A stretch of 49,812 bases of DNA from JAEDES01 sp964470055 (GCA_964470055.1 CAYXZZ010000004.1:1-49812); one strand, 5' to 3'; positions 34,819 through 43,798 are shown, counted from the first letter of the stretch. Translations and numbers: made by a program. The notes: a model not told the origin generated them from the sequence alone.

Positions 34819-35277
34819 TTGTTAAGAAAGTTTTTTACATTTATTATATTCCTTGTACCTTGGTTTTTAGTGTCCTTTTTACCATTTGACTATAGTTTTT
34901 ATGAAGAAATTAGACTACCTTGGTTTGCTCCTCCAATGGGATTTTATGTTGTTGCATGGACGATTGTTTATATATTAATTACTATTAGTATTATTTGTTT
35001 ACTATATTCATATAAAGTTAAAGAACTTCCTTTATCATATAAAATTACATTACTTGTAAACTATTTGTTTAATCAAAGTTATACGTTGGTTTTCTTTGGA
35101 TTAAAAAATAGTTTCTTGGGCTTTGTAAGTTGTGTGGGGACTTTACTTAGTACCTTGTTTTTGGTGAGTGAAACATATAATTTGAAACCAAAATGTAGTA
35201 AGTTTTTAATTCCATATATAGTTTTGGGAATTTTTGCAGTAATTCTTTCTTTTTCTATATTTGTTATTAATTTATAA
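34819..35277 (+). CDS. tspO: TspO/MBR family membrane protein
   Basis: About 152 residues from TTG at 34819. The GTG at 34810 lies inside the ribosome site AAAGAGGTG, so TTG with its ~7-base spacing is preferred. Five helices and the family words LPWFAPPMGFYVVAWTIVYI and FNQSYTLVFFG fit TspO, although one of the usual Trp residues in the second word is replaced. Family members bind porphyrins and other hydrophobic ligands. It is one of only a few plus-strand genes and converges on the histidine kinase gene, with which it shares a terminator. Confidence 0.8.
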   Translation: MLRKFFTFIIFLVPWFLVSFLPFDYSFYEEIRLPWFAPPMGFYVVAWTIVYILITISIICLLYSYKVKELPLSYKITLLVNYLFNQSYTLVFFGLKNSFLGFVSCVGTLLSTLFLVSETYNLKPKCSKFLIPYIVLGIFAVILSFSIFVINL

Positions 35278-35304
35278 AACTCCAGTATGGTTTACTGAAG
35301 TTTT
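35276..35304. terminator. Bidirectional terminator between tspO and the histidine kinase gene
   Basis: AAAACTCCAGTA - TGGTT - TACTGAAGTTTT, twelve pairs with one mismatch. The A and T runs at both ends serve both strands, and it includes parts of both stop codons. Confidence 0.8.
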
Positions 35305-37678
35305 AGTTTATCATTTTATTGTAATTTTTAGCTATTTCTAATGCCTTACTATATTCTATTTGTAATTCGCTAAAGTGTTCGTTGACAAAGGCTATATTTT
35401 CTTCTTTACTTTTTAGTTCGTGTTGATAAGCAATGTCTGCTAAAGGCATAAAGCCTAGGTATTTAGCGTCACTTTTTAATGAATGAACTTCTATGGCATA
35501 ATTTTTCATATCATTTATATTTTTGTAATTGATGATATTTTGCCATTTTTCTTCTACTTCGCTTAAAAAATCACCAATTGTCATATTGTACATTTCAATA
35601 TCTCCTAAAAGTTCTAGGGCTTTATCTAGTGCCACACCATTACTCTTTAAATATTCTTCTTTTGTAGAAGACGGTTCTTCTGCACCTATTATTTCAAGTT
35701 CTTCTGTTTGTTGTGGTGCAGGTGGTGTCATTGGTATTATAGGCTGAATTAATTCTATTTCAGAAATTTGTTGAACAGTAGTTGTTGGTTCGACTGATGT
35801 TATTGGTTGAACCTGAGCCACTTTTTGAACCGGCGTTGCTAGTGATGCTGGAACTCCATCTTTATAAATAATACTGCTACAGATTCTGATAAGTTCATCT
35901 TTTTCGATTGGTTTTGCTAGGTAGTCTGTGAACCCTTCACTTAGATATCTTTCACGCATTCCTGCTATAGCATTGGCTGTAAAGATTATAACTGGCTGAT
36001 TAAAGTTTGGAATTTGTTTTAATAATTTGAATGTTTCAATACCGCTAATTTTTGGCATCATATCATCTAAGAAAATAATATCAAAGACTGCTCCTCTTTT
36101 TATTTTTTCAACACAATCATAACCATTTGTTGTATAGATTATGTTAGTCGCATTATAACGTTCAAGTAGTTTCTTTGTTACCTTGATATTTAACATATTG
36201 TCATCAACGATTAAAATATTTTTATCGGTTAAGTCTAATGCAGTGATTATTTCTTTTGGTTGTTCTACAGGAGTTGTTTCAATCTTTTGATTTAGAATTA
36301 TTGTAAATTTAGTTCCAGCCCCGAAAGTTGTATCTACTAAAACTTCGCCACCCATTAAACTGACTAACTGCTTTGTTAAAGATAAACCAAGACCCGTTCC
36401 TTCAATAGTTGTATTTCTATCTTGTTCTAAACGTTCAAATTTATTAAAGATTTTATTGACATTCTCGTGACGAATTCCTCGCCCTGAATCTTCAACTGTA
36501 ATTATTAATTGAGATATGTCGCCACTATTTTTGCAATTAACCTTATAGCGAACAAAGCCCATATCTGTATATTTGTAAGCGTTGTTGATTATTTCTGTAA
36601 TTACTTTTTTTATGTTTGCATGGTCTCCATATAATGTGTCTGGTACATCAGAGGCAATATAATAATCAAACTCAAGACCTTTTTCTTTCATTTTTGGAGC
36701 AATAAGTTTGTAGATACTTCCATAGACGTCTCTTGCGTTGTATTTAGAATTTATTATTTCAAGTTTCCCTGCTTCAATTTTAGAAATATCAAGAATACCA
36801 TTAACTATTTCTAGTAGTGTGTTTGATGCTTCTAGAATATTTTTTGCATTATCTTTTACTTCTTCTAAAGAGTCAGAAGTCATTATGTAATCACTAAATC
36901 CAACAATAGCATTTAATGGAGTTCTGATTTCATGAGACATACTTGATAGGAATTCTGTTTTGGCGCTATTTGCCTTGTCTGCTTGGTCTTTTGCTATTTC
37001 TAATTCATTAATTAATTTTAAATCAAAGTTTCCGATAGTAAAATACATTACCACTGTGACAACAGAAAATACTGTTGTTATTAATACTAATCCAGGATTG
37101 ATACTTCTAACAATAAATACTATTATATATCCGATAATTAATGTTATCAAAGGAAGCAATTTAAACTTGCTTAAATGTTTTACATTTTTGATAACTGAGA
37201 ATATATCTATGATTAGGTATATTATACATAAAATCACAATGTAATTTGCTCCCATACCATATGAATATATATAATTTCCATCATTGAAATAATTTAATGG
37301 CAATATAAAACTTATTATTCCTAGAAGACATATATATATTGGTATAATAATATTCAATTTTTTACCTTTGATTTTTTGTTCAATATTCTGAAAGTTAAAA
37401 CAGATAATTATTACATATATTGTAAATGCTGTTATCCAATAACATATATTTGCTATATGCAGCTTATTTACTATGGAGGTTAATAGTGCGTATTTTGGTA
37501 GACCTTTGATTAAAAAACCACACAAAAACTCTAAAACCATTCCTAGTAAATTTGAAATAATTAGGCTTGTAAAAATTTTGGTTTCAATATTATCAACTTT
37601 CTGTTTTACAAAATATATAAAAGATACTATAGACACATAGATAAGATTCATTCCTAATATTATGTAACCTATATCCAT
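35303..37678 (-). CDS. Hybrid sensor histidine kinase with receiver and Hpt domains
   Basis: 791 residues. About seven hydrophobic helices (residues ~5-222) form the sensor. A HisKA domain (SSMSHEIRTPLNAI, phospho-His near 246), HATPase_c (IINNAYKY, DSGRGI, GTGLGLSL), a receiver (DIIFLDDMMPK, phospho-Asp near 536), a linker rich in Thr, Pro and Gln, and a C-terminal Hpt domain (VHSLKSDAKYLGF, His near 727) follow. The order supports a full His-Asp-His relay inside one protein. A separate response regulator with an output domain must lie elsewhere. The whole chain is ordinary in Proteobacteria but less usual in small Bacilli genomes. It has its own promoter. Confidence 0.95.
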   Translation of the reverse strand: MDIGYIILGMNLIYVSIVSFIYFVKQKVDNIETKIFTSLIISNLLGMVLEFLCGFLIKGLPKYALLTSIVNKLHIANICYWITAFTIYVIIICFNFQNIEQKIKGKKLNIIIPIYICLLGIISFILPLNYFNDGNYIYSYGMGANYIVILCIIYLIIDIFSVIKNVKHLSKFKLLPLITLIIGYIIVFIVRSINPGLVLITTVFSVVTVVMYFTIGNFDLKLINELEIAKDQADKANSAKTEFLSSMSHEIRTPLNAIVGFSDYIMTSDSLEEVKDNAKNILEASNTLLEIVNGILDISKIEAGKLEIINSKYNARDVYGSIYKLIAPKMKEKGLEFDYYIASDVPDTLYGDHANIKKVITEIINNAYKYTDMGFVRYKVNCKNSGDISQLIITVEDSGRGIRHENVNKIFNKFERLEQDRNTTIEGTGLGLSLTKQLVSLMGGEVLVDTTFGAGTKFTIILNQKIETTPVEQPKEIITALDLTDKNILIVDDNMLNIKVTKKLLERYNATNIIYTTNGYDCVEKIKRGAVFDIIFLDDMMPKISGIETFKLLKQIPNFNQPVIIFTANAIAGMRERYLSEGFTDYLAKPIEKDELIRICSSIIYKDGVPASLATPVQKVAQVQPITSVEPTTTVQQISEIELIQPIIPMTPPAPQQTEELEIIGAEEPSSTKEEYLKSNGVALDKALELLGDIEMYNMTIGDFLSEVEEKWQNIINYKNINDMKNYAIEVHSLKSDAKYLGFMPLADIAYQHELKSKEENIAFVNEHFSELQIEYSKALEIAKNYNKMIN

Positions 37679-37707
37679 AATTAACCACCTTCTTTATCAT
37701 TACTTGT

Positions 37708-37736
37708 ATTATAGCACGTATAATGTATTTAGTAAA
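37708..37736 (-). promoter_or_regulatory. Promoter of the histidine kinase gene
   Basis: Minus-strand TTTACT (37731-37736), 17 bases, TATAAT (37708-37713) with a TGn extension (TGCTATAAT). It ends just before the first bases of the IS110 relic, so the insertion did not remove it. Confidence 0.6.
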
Positions 37737-37775
37737 TTGATGAAGTTACAAATCGTCTTTTTACAAGTATAATAA

Positions 37776-37932
37776 AGTTACTCTTTTTGAGTAAAATTAT
37801 GCGATTGAGTTTAGGCAGATTATAACAGGGTTCTAAAGTATCCAATTGTGTGACGGCCTTGCTCTTTTCTTTTTATTATCCTAGTTTTAGAATGTGAGGA
37901 TTATGTATTTAATCTTATATCACCAGCGTGAT
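37776..37932 (+). ncRNA. Candidate bridge RNA (seekRNA) of the IS110 relic
   Basis: A non-coding stretch between a TATAAT box (37768-37773) and the transposase start, where the IS110 group encodes its bridge RNA. It contains a perfect 5' hairpin (TTACTC - TTTTT - GAGTAA), a larger loop closed by GATTG/CAATT, a stem TTATCCT/AGGATTA (about 37877-37905), and a perfect ATCAC - CAGC - GTGAT hairpin (37919-37932). The series of stem-loops with internal loops matches the known layout of target- and donor-binding loops. No covariation evidence is available. It may be non-functional because the transposase is dead. Confidence 0.45.
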
Positions 37933-37984
37933 GAGGAGTAGATGGTATAATGAGTTCAATCGTAAATATGAAGGTATGGTTCCT

Positions 37985-39164
37985 ATGCACAACTGTTTAG
38001 CTATTGATGTGGCTAAATCTAAAAGTATGGTTACTTTAGTTAGTTCTTGTGGTGAAGTTCTAATTGATCCATACGAAATTAATCATTCTATTAATGATTT
38101 TACTAATTTGCGCAATAGAATCGAAAAACATAAACTAGAAGATATTTACGTAATAATGGAATCAACTGGTATTTATCATAGGCCAATAGAAAGATTCTTT
38201 TTAGAGAATAATCTCAAAGTATTTGTAATTAATCCTATTTATGGAAAAATGCATAAAAGAAATATAAGAAAAACCAAAACAGATAAAGAAGATTATTTTA
38301 ACTTAGTAAATCTATTTTTAACTAACACATTTAAGGAATATATTAAACCAGGACAATTATATTTAGATTTAAATGCTTTATCTAGGCAATATTTTGCATT
38401 AGATGAGTTGTGTGTAAACATTAAAAATAGATATAGAAATTTACTTTATTTATGTTTTCCTGAATTTGAAGAAATATTTAAAGGAAATATGGTATATTCT
38501 AATGTTGCATTAGAATTCATAGAAAAATATCCACTTGCTGATATTATTTCTAATACTAGAATTGATAAACTACAAAATTTCTTTAAAAAGCATAATTATA
38601 AATCCTGGAAATCTAAACCTATAAAATTAAAGCCATAACTTTAATTTCTTACCCATCAGTTAATATGAATGACGAATTAGTTTCTAACTTATCTTAAATT
38701 GCTAGACTTGTTAATGAATATCAAAAAGCTATCGACATTATTAAATATAAGATTACGACCTTAGCTAAAAAATCTAAATATTTTGAACCTATTAATTCCA
38801 TTTATGGTATTGGTGAATTTATTACTTCTATTATTATTGCTGAACTTGGTGATATTAATAATTTAATAATATAAAAGAGTTAACTGCTTATTGTGGCTTA
38901 GATCCATCTATTAAACAATCCGGTAAATCTGTTAATGTACATGGTCCAATTTCCAAATCGGGTAACAAATATATGAGAAAAATTCTTTATATAGCTTGTT
39001 CTAATATTATTAGATTAACAGCAATCTCTAAACAAGATAATGATATAGAAATTTATTATAGAAAAAAACGTAATGAAGGAAAACCTCATTACGCATCAAT
39101 CTTTGCTTGCACAATTAAACTACTTCGCAAAATTTTAGCTTTGTGGAAGCAATTAGACAAGTAG
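37985..39164 (+). pseudogene. IS110-family transposase, broken
   Basis: The likely original start is the ATG at 37985 (MHNCLAIDVAKSK); an upstream ATG in frame is not needed. The N-terminal DEDD domain is intact: AIDVAKSK, VIMESTGIY, KTKTDKEDY. At about 38632 the frame shifts and meets TAA (38636-38638). The second frame has an in-frame TAA at 38695-38697, continues through IYGIGEFITSIIIAELGD, and shifts again near 38865. The third part reads LTAYCGLDPS, KQSGKS and GNKYMRKILYIA, the Transposase_20 domain with its Ser, and ends normally at 39164. Two frameshifts and a stop mean it is not functional. Without these it would be ~390 residues, normal for the family. Confidence 0.9.
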
Positions 39165-39346
39165 TTATCACCACATAACTACACTTATATTATATACTAA
39201 ATAAACACATTATTTCTAAACTTTTTAAAAATTTAGAAATTTCGTGTCTTTTCAGTATGTCTATAATAATCATAAAAATTTATTATTGACAAAACTTAGA
39301 ATGTCATATAAAAAATAAATATTTGCATATTTACTTAATTATTTTA

Positions 39347-41278
39347 TTAATTTGTTTTTTGAAAAACTTTTAGTGGTTCTGTCGGCATTGATGCTGCTTC
39401 TCTTTCAAGAGATTTAAAATCAATCTTTAAATTCTTAGTTACCGGTAATTGTTCCATTTCTACGTATGCTGACGGAATCTTATATTCTTTTAGCGTGCTA
39501 CATAATGTTACCACTTCTTCATGAATGATTGGGGAATAATCTTGATATTCTGGTTTGATAGAATAATATAAAATAGGTAGGCTTTCTTCCTCTTCATCTG
39601 GCTTTGCCACTAGAGCACATGTATCAATTTGTGGAATATTACCTACTACATGTTCCTCTACTTCGATTGGAGAAAATTTGAAACCCCTCCTGTTAATTTG
39701 TCTTTCGATTCTTCCAGTTACATAAACGCCTCCATCAGCGTCAATTTTTCCCAAATCTCCAGAACGGCACCAAATGTCACCATCTGCACCTTGATGGAAG
39801 AATCTTTCTGTTTCTTTTTGCCTGTTAAATGCATAACCATTCATAACACATGGTGTTTTATATCTTAATTCCCCTTCTAATCCTTCTCCATATTTTAATT
39901 CTTCATCTGTTTCTGGGTCAAATATAGATACAGTAGTGTGTGTTAGTGGATAACCTGAGCAACCTGGTTTTCTTAATTCAAGAAATTTATCCGTAGATAA
40001 ACTTAGACCCGGTCCTGCTTCATTTTGACCATATCCTGGACCGACTTTAATTTTACAACCTCTTTTTGCTAATTCTTCATCTAAGGCGTATTGCTTAGAG
40101 CTTTCTAGATATGCACTTCCTGAAACTAAAGACCTTAAATATGATAAATCAGACATTTTATCTGGGTTACTTTGCAAATAGTTTAGTAAGATTTTCATAT
40201 GAATTGGGGCACCTAGCACGTGATTCGGCTTATACTTTTCCATCAATCTAGGGAGCTGATTAGTTACTGGTACCGGGATTAAAATATCTTCTAATCCAAA
40301 ACATAGAACTGTATATAAAGCATTATTTGAACCAAATCCTAGATATAGTGGAATAATATTTAAATTCTTGTCTGCTGCTCTGTAAGTGTTTTCTCCTAAC
40401 TCTACTTGACGTACCATGGAAGTAAAAGTTTCATTACTATATTCAATTGGTTTTGGCGTATTTGTTGTACCACTTGAGTAAATTATCTCCGCTACTTGAT
40501 TTTCCTTATATTCTGAGTCTAAGTTTCCAGTATAGCTTCTTCCTGATAAAATAAAATTTCTCCAATTGATATATTTATCTTTTTTAGGTACTCTTGGTTT
40601 AGTTTTCCTTAATCTTTCTATTCCATCTTTTAGGTCTGAGACATAGTTTAATCCTACTGGAAGAGATTGAGTTGGTGAAATGAACATTACATTTTCAATC
40701 TGTTTATCAAGTTTCGAATTTTCAGTTAACATTTCATCTACAGACGTTGAATTATCTTCCATCGTGATATACATTTTTGTTTTAGAATCTAGTAGTGTAT
40801 TAGCGACATCTTCTTTTGTTGTACGGGGATCTAATTCTACGGCAACTGCTCCTATTCTATTAAGTGCAAATAGCATATATACTGATTCAGGTGTTGTCGG
40901 CATTGCTATTACAATATAATCTCCTTCTTGGACGCCCAACTGTTTGAAAGCCTTAGCAGTTTGCTCAATGTTATAAAACATTTCTGCATATGTAATTTTT
41001 CTACCATAATAATTTAAGGCAACAAAGTTTGGATTTTTTAAATTGCGCATATAAAGATAATCATACATCTTCATTTTAGGAAATTCTGCATCGAGTATTC
41101 CTTTTTTAAAGAATTTTATATGTGGCTTATCAACACTCGCATAACCAGTGTATTCTTCTGGCTCATAATATTCCTCAGTATCATATTTTGGATTTTCAAA
41201 ATATCTTGGAAGTGGTCTTCCTTCTATTTGTTCTAAATCTTTTCGTAATTTAAGCAAAAACTCTTTTTCTATTTTCAT
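39347..41278 (-). CDS. AMP-forming acyl/aryl ligase (ANL superfamily)
   Basis: About 643 residues from the ATG at 41278, which has a good AGGGGGA ribosome site 5 bases upstream; an in-frame ATG seven codons earlier has none. ANL motifs in order: IIYSSGTTNTPKPIEYS (A3, adenylate binding), GPGYGQNEAGPGL (A5), RSGDLGKIDADGGVYVTGR (A7-A8) and LPVTKNLKIDFKSLE with the A10 lysine near the end. It forms acyl-AMP and then usually a CoA or carrier-protein thioester. The ~90-residue N-terminal extension is unusual, and no carrier-protein, reductase or condensation gene is adjacent. It lies beside the IS110 relic, so acquisition by transfer is possible. The substrate is unknown. Confidence 0.9.
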   Translation of the reverse strand: MKIEKEFLLKLRKDLEQIEGRPLPRYFENPKYDTEEYYEPEEYTGYASVDKPHIKFFKKGILDAEFPKMKMYDYLYMRNLKNPNFVALNYYGRKITYAEMFYNIEQTAKAFKQLGVQEGDYIVIAMPTTPESVYMLFALNRIGAVAVELDPRTTKEDVANTLLDSKTKMYITMEDNSTSVDEMLTENSKLDKQIENVMFISPTQSLPVGLNYVSDLKDGIERLRKTKPRVPKKDKYINWRNFILSGRSYTGNLDSEYKENQVAEIIYSSGTTNTPKPIEYSNETFTSMVRQVELGENTYRAADKNLNIIPLYLGFGSNNALYTVLCFGLEDILIPVPVTNQLPRLMEKYKPNHVLGAPIHMKILLNYLQSNPDKMSDLSYLRSLVSGSAYLESSKQYALDEELAKRGCKIKVGPGYGQNEAGPGLSLSTDKFLELRKPGCSGYPLTHTTVSIFDPETDEELKYGEGLEGELRYKTPCVMNGYAFNRQKETERFFHQGADGDIWCRSGDLGKIDADGGVYVTGRIERQINRRGFKFSPIEVEEHVVGNIPQIDTCALVAKPDEEEESLPILYYSIKPEYQDYSPIIHEEVVTLCSTLKEYKIPSAYVEMEQLPVTKNLKIDFKSLEREAASMPTEPLKVFQKTN

Positions 41279-41353
41279 ATGTTTCCCCCTATATTTCATT
41301 ATATATTTAGTTTATCTAATATTAGTTTATACTTCAATAGAATCATACATATT

Positions 41354-42238
41354 TTATTCATTTCTTAATTCTTCTAATTTTTCTGTAAACTCTTTAGGTG
41401 GTTCTACTTCAAAAAATAATTCTTTTCCTGTTCTTGGATGGGTAAATTTAATGCTTTTGGAATGTAACATTTGACCGAACTCTGTAGATTTACCCTTTCC
41501 GTATGCAGGGTCATTTACTACTGGATAACCAATATATGCTAAATGAACTCTAATTTGATGAGTTCTTCCTGTTTCAAGGATACATTCGATTAAAGTATTA
41601 TTTTTGAATTGTTCAAGTACTTTAAAATGTGTTATTGCTTCTTTAGCATTTTGATCTGTTACAGACATTTTTTGTCTATCAGTTGTATCTCTACCGATTG
41701 GAGCATCTATTGTACCAGTGTCATGTTTTATTAAACCAGTTACAATGGCAAGATAATGACGTTCTACTTCTTTCTTTGATATCATCTCTGATAGTTTTTC
41801 ATGAGTCCATTCATTTTTTGCCACTAACATAAGTCCGGATGTATCTTTGTCTAGACGATGAACAATTCCTGGGCGATGCTGTTCTCCTCCTTTTATATTA
41901 AATCTATATAAAAGAGCATTTACAAGAGTTCCTGTGTAATGACCTGGTGCCGGATGAACTACCATACCACTTTCTTTATTGATTACTAATAAGTCATCAT
42001 CTTCATATATGACATCTATTTTTATGTCTTCTGGTTCAACATTTATTTCATAATTCAAATCATCATTAACTTCAATTTCATCATTTAATTTTACTTGGTA
42101 ACTTCCATTGACATTTTTACCATTAACAGTTACTAAGCTTTCTTTGATTAGTTTTTGAACCTTACTTCGAGATAGTTCAAGTTTTTCTGAAAGATATGAA
42201 TCTAATCTTGAGCCTGTATTTTCTTCTACTTTTATCAT
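41354..42238 (-). CDS. rluD: RluD-type 23S rRNA pseudouridine synthase
   Basis: 294 residues. An S4 RNA-binding domain (SRLDSYLSEKLELSRSKVQK) precedes the synthase domain, with GIVHRLDKDTSGLMLVAKN holding the catalytic Asp, and LETGRTHQIRVHLAYIG. It makes pseudouridines in 23S rRNA. In Bacillus the equivalent follows lspA; here three small genes are placed between. It has its own promoter with an extended -10. Confidence 0.95.
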   Translation of the reverse strand: MIKVEENTGSRLDSYLSEKLELSRSKVQKLIKESLVTVNGKNVNGSYQVKLNDEIEVNDDLNYEINVEPEDIKIDVIYEDDDLLVINKESGMVVHPAPGHYTGTLVNALLYRFNIKGGEQHRPGIVHRLDKDTSGLMLVAKNEWTHEKLSEMISKKEVERHYLAIVTGLIKHDTGTIDAPIGRDTTDRQKMSVTDQNAKEAITHFKVLEQFKNNTLIECILETGRTHQIRVHLAYIGYPVVNDPAYGKGKSTEFGQMLHSKSIKFTHPRTGKELFFEVEPPKEFTEKLEELRNE

Positions 42239-42265
42239 GCGGAGTTCCTCCTTTGTTTCGTTTGG

Positions 42266-42294
42266 ATTATAGCATAAATGCTTTATATTGTCAT
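42266..42294 (-). promoter_or_regulatory. rluD promoter
   Basis: Minus-strand ATGACA (42289-42294), 17 bases, TATAAT (42266-42271) with TGC before it. The spacer holds an inverted repeat AGCAT-AA-ATGCT (42271-42282), which may be chance or an operator. Confidence 0.6.
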
Positions 42295-42326
42295 ATAAAA
42301 TTACTTGGTTTATGAGTGTAAGAATA

Positions 42327-42557
42327 CTAAATCAAGTCTTTAATTTCAGAAAATAATTTTGGTAGTAGTAAATTAATTAATTCTGAATCTTCTACTTCTG
42401 TTAACCTGTCTATATTTTCATATAAGAATTTGATGTTTGAAATATCATTTATATCAACTAAATAGTAGTAGACTGTTTCATTATACGTTGTTTTACTGAT
42501 TACTTGATATTGATTGTTGTCACTTAATTCGACTATATCTTTTATATTAATATTCAT
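42327..42557 (-). CDS. Small hypothetical protein
   Basis: 76 residues, acidic, soluble, with predicted strands (YQVISKTTYNETVYYYLVDI) and a C-terminal helix (NLLLPKLFSEIKDLI). No family recognised. Its ATG overlaps the stop of the two-helix membrane protein gene by 4 bases (42554-42557), so the pair is translationally coupled and the proteins may act together. Confidence 0.6.
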   Translation of the reverse strand: MNINIKDIVELSDNNQYQVISKTTYNETVYYYLVDINDISNIKFLYENIDRLTEVEDSELINLLLPKLFSEIKDLI

Positions 42558-42847
42558 CTATAATCACAACCTGATTTTGTATATTGTTTTGGTTTTGATG
42601 ATTTTCTTAGTTCCAAGTTGTTTTTTAAGGCCTTGATATTTGCGCAACTAATTCCTACTGAACCAAAGGCGACAATATTTTGTATTGATGTGCTAGCAAA
42701 TAGTTGTTCTCCAATACCAAAGGCTACACCCGCTAAGACAAAAGATGCTACTGCAAAAATTATATTTGTTCTTATTTTCTTGTTTAACTCTTTATTCATT
42801 TCTTCTGAGCGTTCTACTTTGTTTATAAAATAATCTTTACTATTCAT
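42554..42847 (-). CDS. Small two-helix membrane protein (first gene of the palindrome-controlled pair)
   Basis: 97 residues. A charged N-terminus (VERSEEMNKELNKKIR), two hydrophobic helices (about 29-49 and 57-73), and a basic C-terminus (LRKSSKPKQYTKSGCDYR). It resembles the 115-residue protein at 42951-43298 in layout and in short words (NIKAL here, GIKAV there), so the two are probably divergent paralogs. It has a near-consensus promoter with an operator-like palindrome. The function is unknown. Confidence 0.65.
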   Translation of the reverse strand: MNSKDYFINKVERSEEMNKELNKKIRTNIIFAVASFVLAGVAFGIGEQLFASTSIQNIVAFGSVGISCANIKALKNNLELRKSSKPKQYTKSGCDYR

Positions 42848-42860
42848 TTTTATTCCCCCT

Positions 42861-42874
42861 CATCAGTGCACTGA
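42861..42874. promoter_or_regulatory. Perfect 14-bp palindrome at the start of transcription, operator-like
   Basis: ATCAGTGCACTGAT overlaps the last bases of the -10 and covers the expected start site of the promoter at 42873-42901. The position would let a dimeric repressor block transcription. As RNA it could form a 5-bp hairpin. The regulator is not identified. Confidence 0.5.
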
Positions 42875-42901
42875 TTATATCATATTTGAACGTTTTAGTC
42901 A
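42873..42901 (-). promoter_or_regulatory. Near-consensus promoter of the two small genes
   Basis: Minus-strand TTGACT (42896-42901), 17 bases, TATAAT (42873-42878). It is the best match in the window to the vegetative consensus and leads into the palindrome at 42861-42874. Confidence 0.75.
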
Positions 42902-42950
42902 ATTATATCAATGGTTTGACTATAAATATTACATCAAAATCAATTGAAGG

Positions 42951-43298
42951 TTACATGTTTTTTTCTTTTACTAGTTGTTTTGGTGCTTCTAAATCAGACA
43001 TTGCTAGATCATGTTCTAATGTTCTAACCATGTGTTTTAGACTGGTTCTCTCACAAATTCTTTGAACTGCTTTTATACCATTATATACAGCAGAGGCAGC
43101 CGATGCGGTTCCGACTAGATTATCTACAATTTCATTACCTACAAATTCGCCGTTGTTGATGACGAAAATTGTCACTGCAAGACCTACTCCACAAAGAGTA
43201 AAAAAAGCACTTCTGTTTACTTTGTAATGTAAATCATTTATTTCTTCATTATAATGTGATATTTCTTTAATGGTGAATTCTTTTTGTTGTTCATTCAT
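42951..43298 (-). CDS. Small two-helix membrane protein, cotranscribed with lspA
   Basis: 115 residues. A soluble N-terminus (KEISHYNEEINDLHYKVNRS), two hydrophobic segments (about 31-48 and 55-72) and a C-terminal helix (CERTSLKHMVRTLEHDLAM). It overlaps the lspA stop by one base, so it belongs to the dnaE-lspA transcript. It is a distant relative of the 97-residue protein downstream. No known family is recognised. Confidence 0.65.
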   Translation of the reverse strand: MNEQQKEFTIKEISHYNEEINDLHYKVNRSAFFTLCGVGLAVTIFVINNGEFVGNEIVDNLVGTASAASAVYNGIKAVQRICERTSLKHMVRTLEHDLAMSDLEAPKQLVKEKNM

Positions 43299-43798
43299 TA
43301 ACAGTCTCCTTCTTGGTTAATAGATTTTTGTTTTTTTAGAGTTAGTTCTTCGATGAGTAAATCTACTATTAATAAAACTGCTCCTACGGTTATTCCAATG
43401 TCGGCTATATTAAAGACTGGAAAATTGTAGTTAAAAATGTTAAATGATAGATAGTCAACGACTGCTCCATAGATAATTCGATCAAATAGATTTCCTATAA
43501 TTCCGCCCAACATTATCCCTAGAGATATTATAGTTAGATTAGTTATGCGTTTTAATTTTTTTATGTAGTTTTTTAATACTACTAGGCAAATAATGCTGAT
43601 TAGAATAAGAAAGACTGTTTTGTTTCCAAAGATGCTGAAAGCCGCACCTGTATTTTTTAAATAATATAAGGAGAAAAAATTAGGTATAATAGTTATTTCC
43701 TGATGAAGTGACATGTTTTTTGTGATAATTAGTTTTATCAATTGGTCTAGGAGCATAAAAAACATTCCTAAGGTGTAAATTAACTTTTTATTCTTCAT
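43298..43798 (-). CDS. lspA: Lipoprotein signal peptidase LspA
   Basis: 166 residues, four helices, with the family words YLKNTGAAFSIFG, GNLFDRIIYGAVVDYLSF (first catalytic Asp) and VFNIADIGITVG (second catalytic Asp). It removes lipoprotein signal peptides in the membrane. The start overlaps the dnaE end by 11 bases. Confidence 0.97.
   Translation of the reverse strand: MKNKKLIYTLGMFFMLLDQLIKLIITKNMSLHQEITIIPNFFSLYYLKNTGAAFSIFGNKTVFLILISIICLVVLKNYIKKLKRITNLTIISLGIMLGGIIGNLFDRIIYGAVVDYLSFNIFNYNFPVFNIADIGITVGAVLLIVDLLIEELTLKKQKSINQEGDC

Larger units (their letters stand above)
37741..39290 (+). mobile_element. Decayed IS110-family insertion element
   Basis: A region of about 1.5 kb between the kinase promoter and the end of the ligase gene. 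It has ~200 bases of structured non-coding DNA, an inactivated DEDD transposase, and an AT-rich right flank of ~125 bases that includes an inverted repeat (TTTCTAAA/TTTAGAAA, 39211-39237). No terminal inverted repeats or target duplication are seen, as usual for IS110. Both ends are approximate. It is the only recognisable mobile element in the window. Confidence 0.75.

Noticed and set aside
39286..39310. TTGACA followed by an A-rich -10 on the plus strand near the right end of the IS relic
   Set aside because: No plus-strand gene follows; it might form a junction promoter in a circular IS intermediate, but the ends are not known well enough to claim it.
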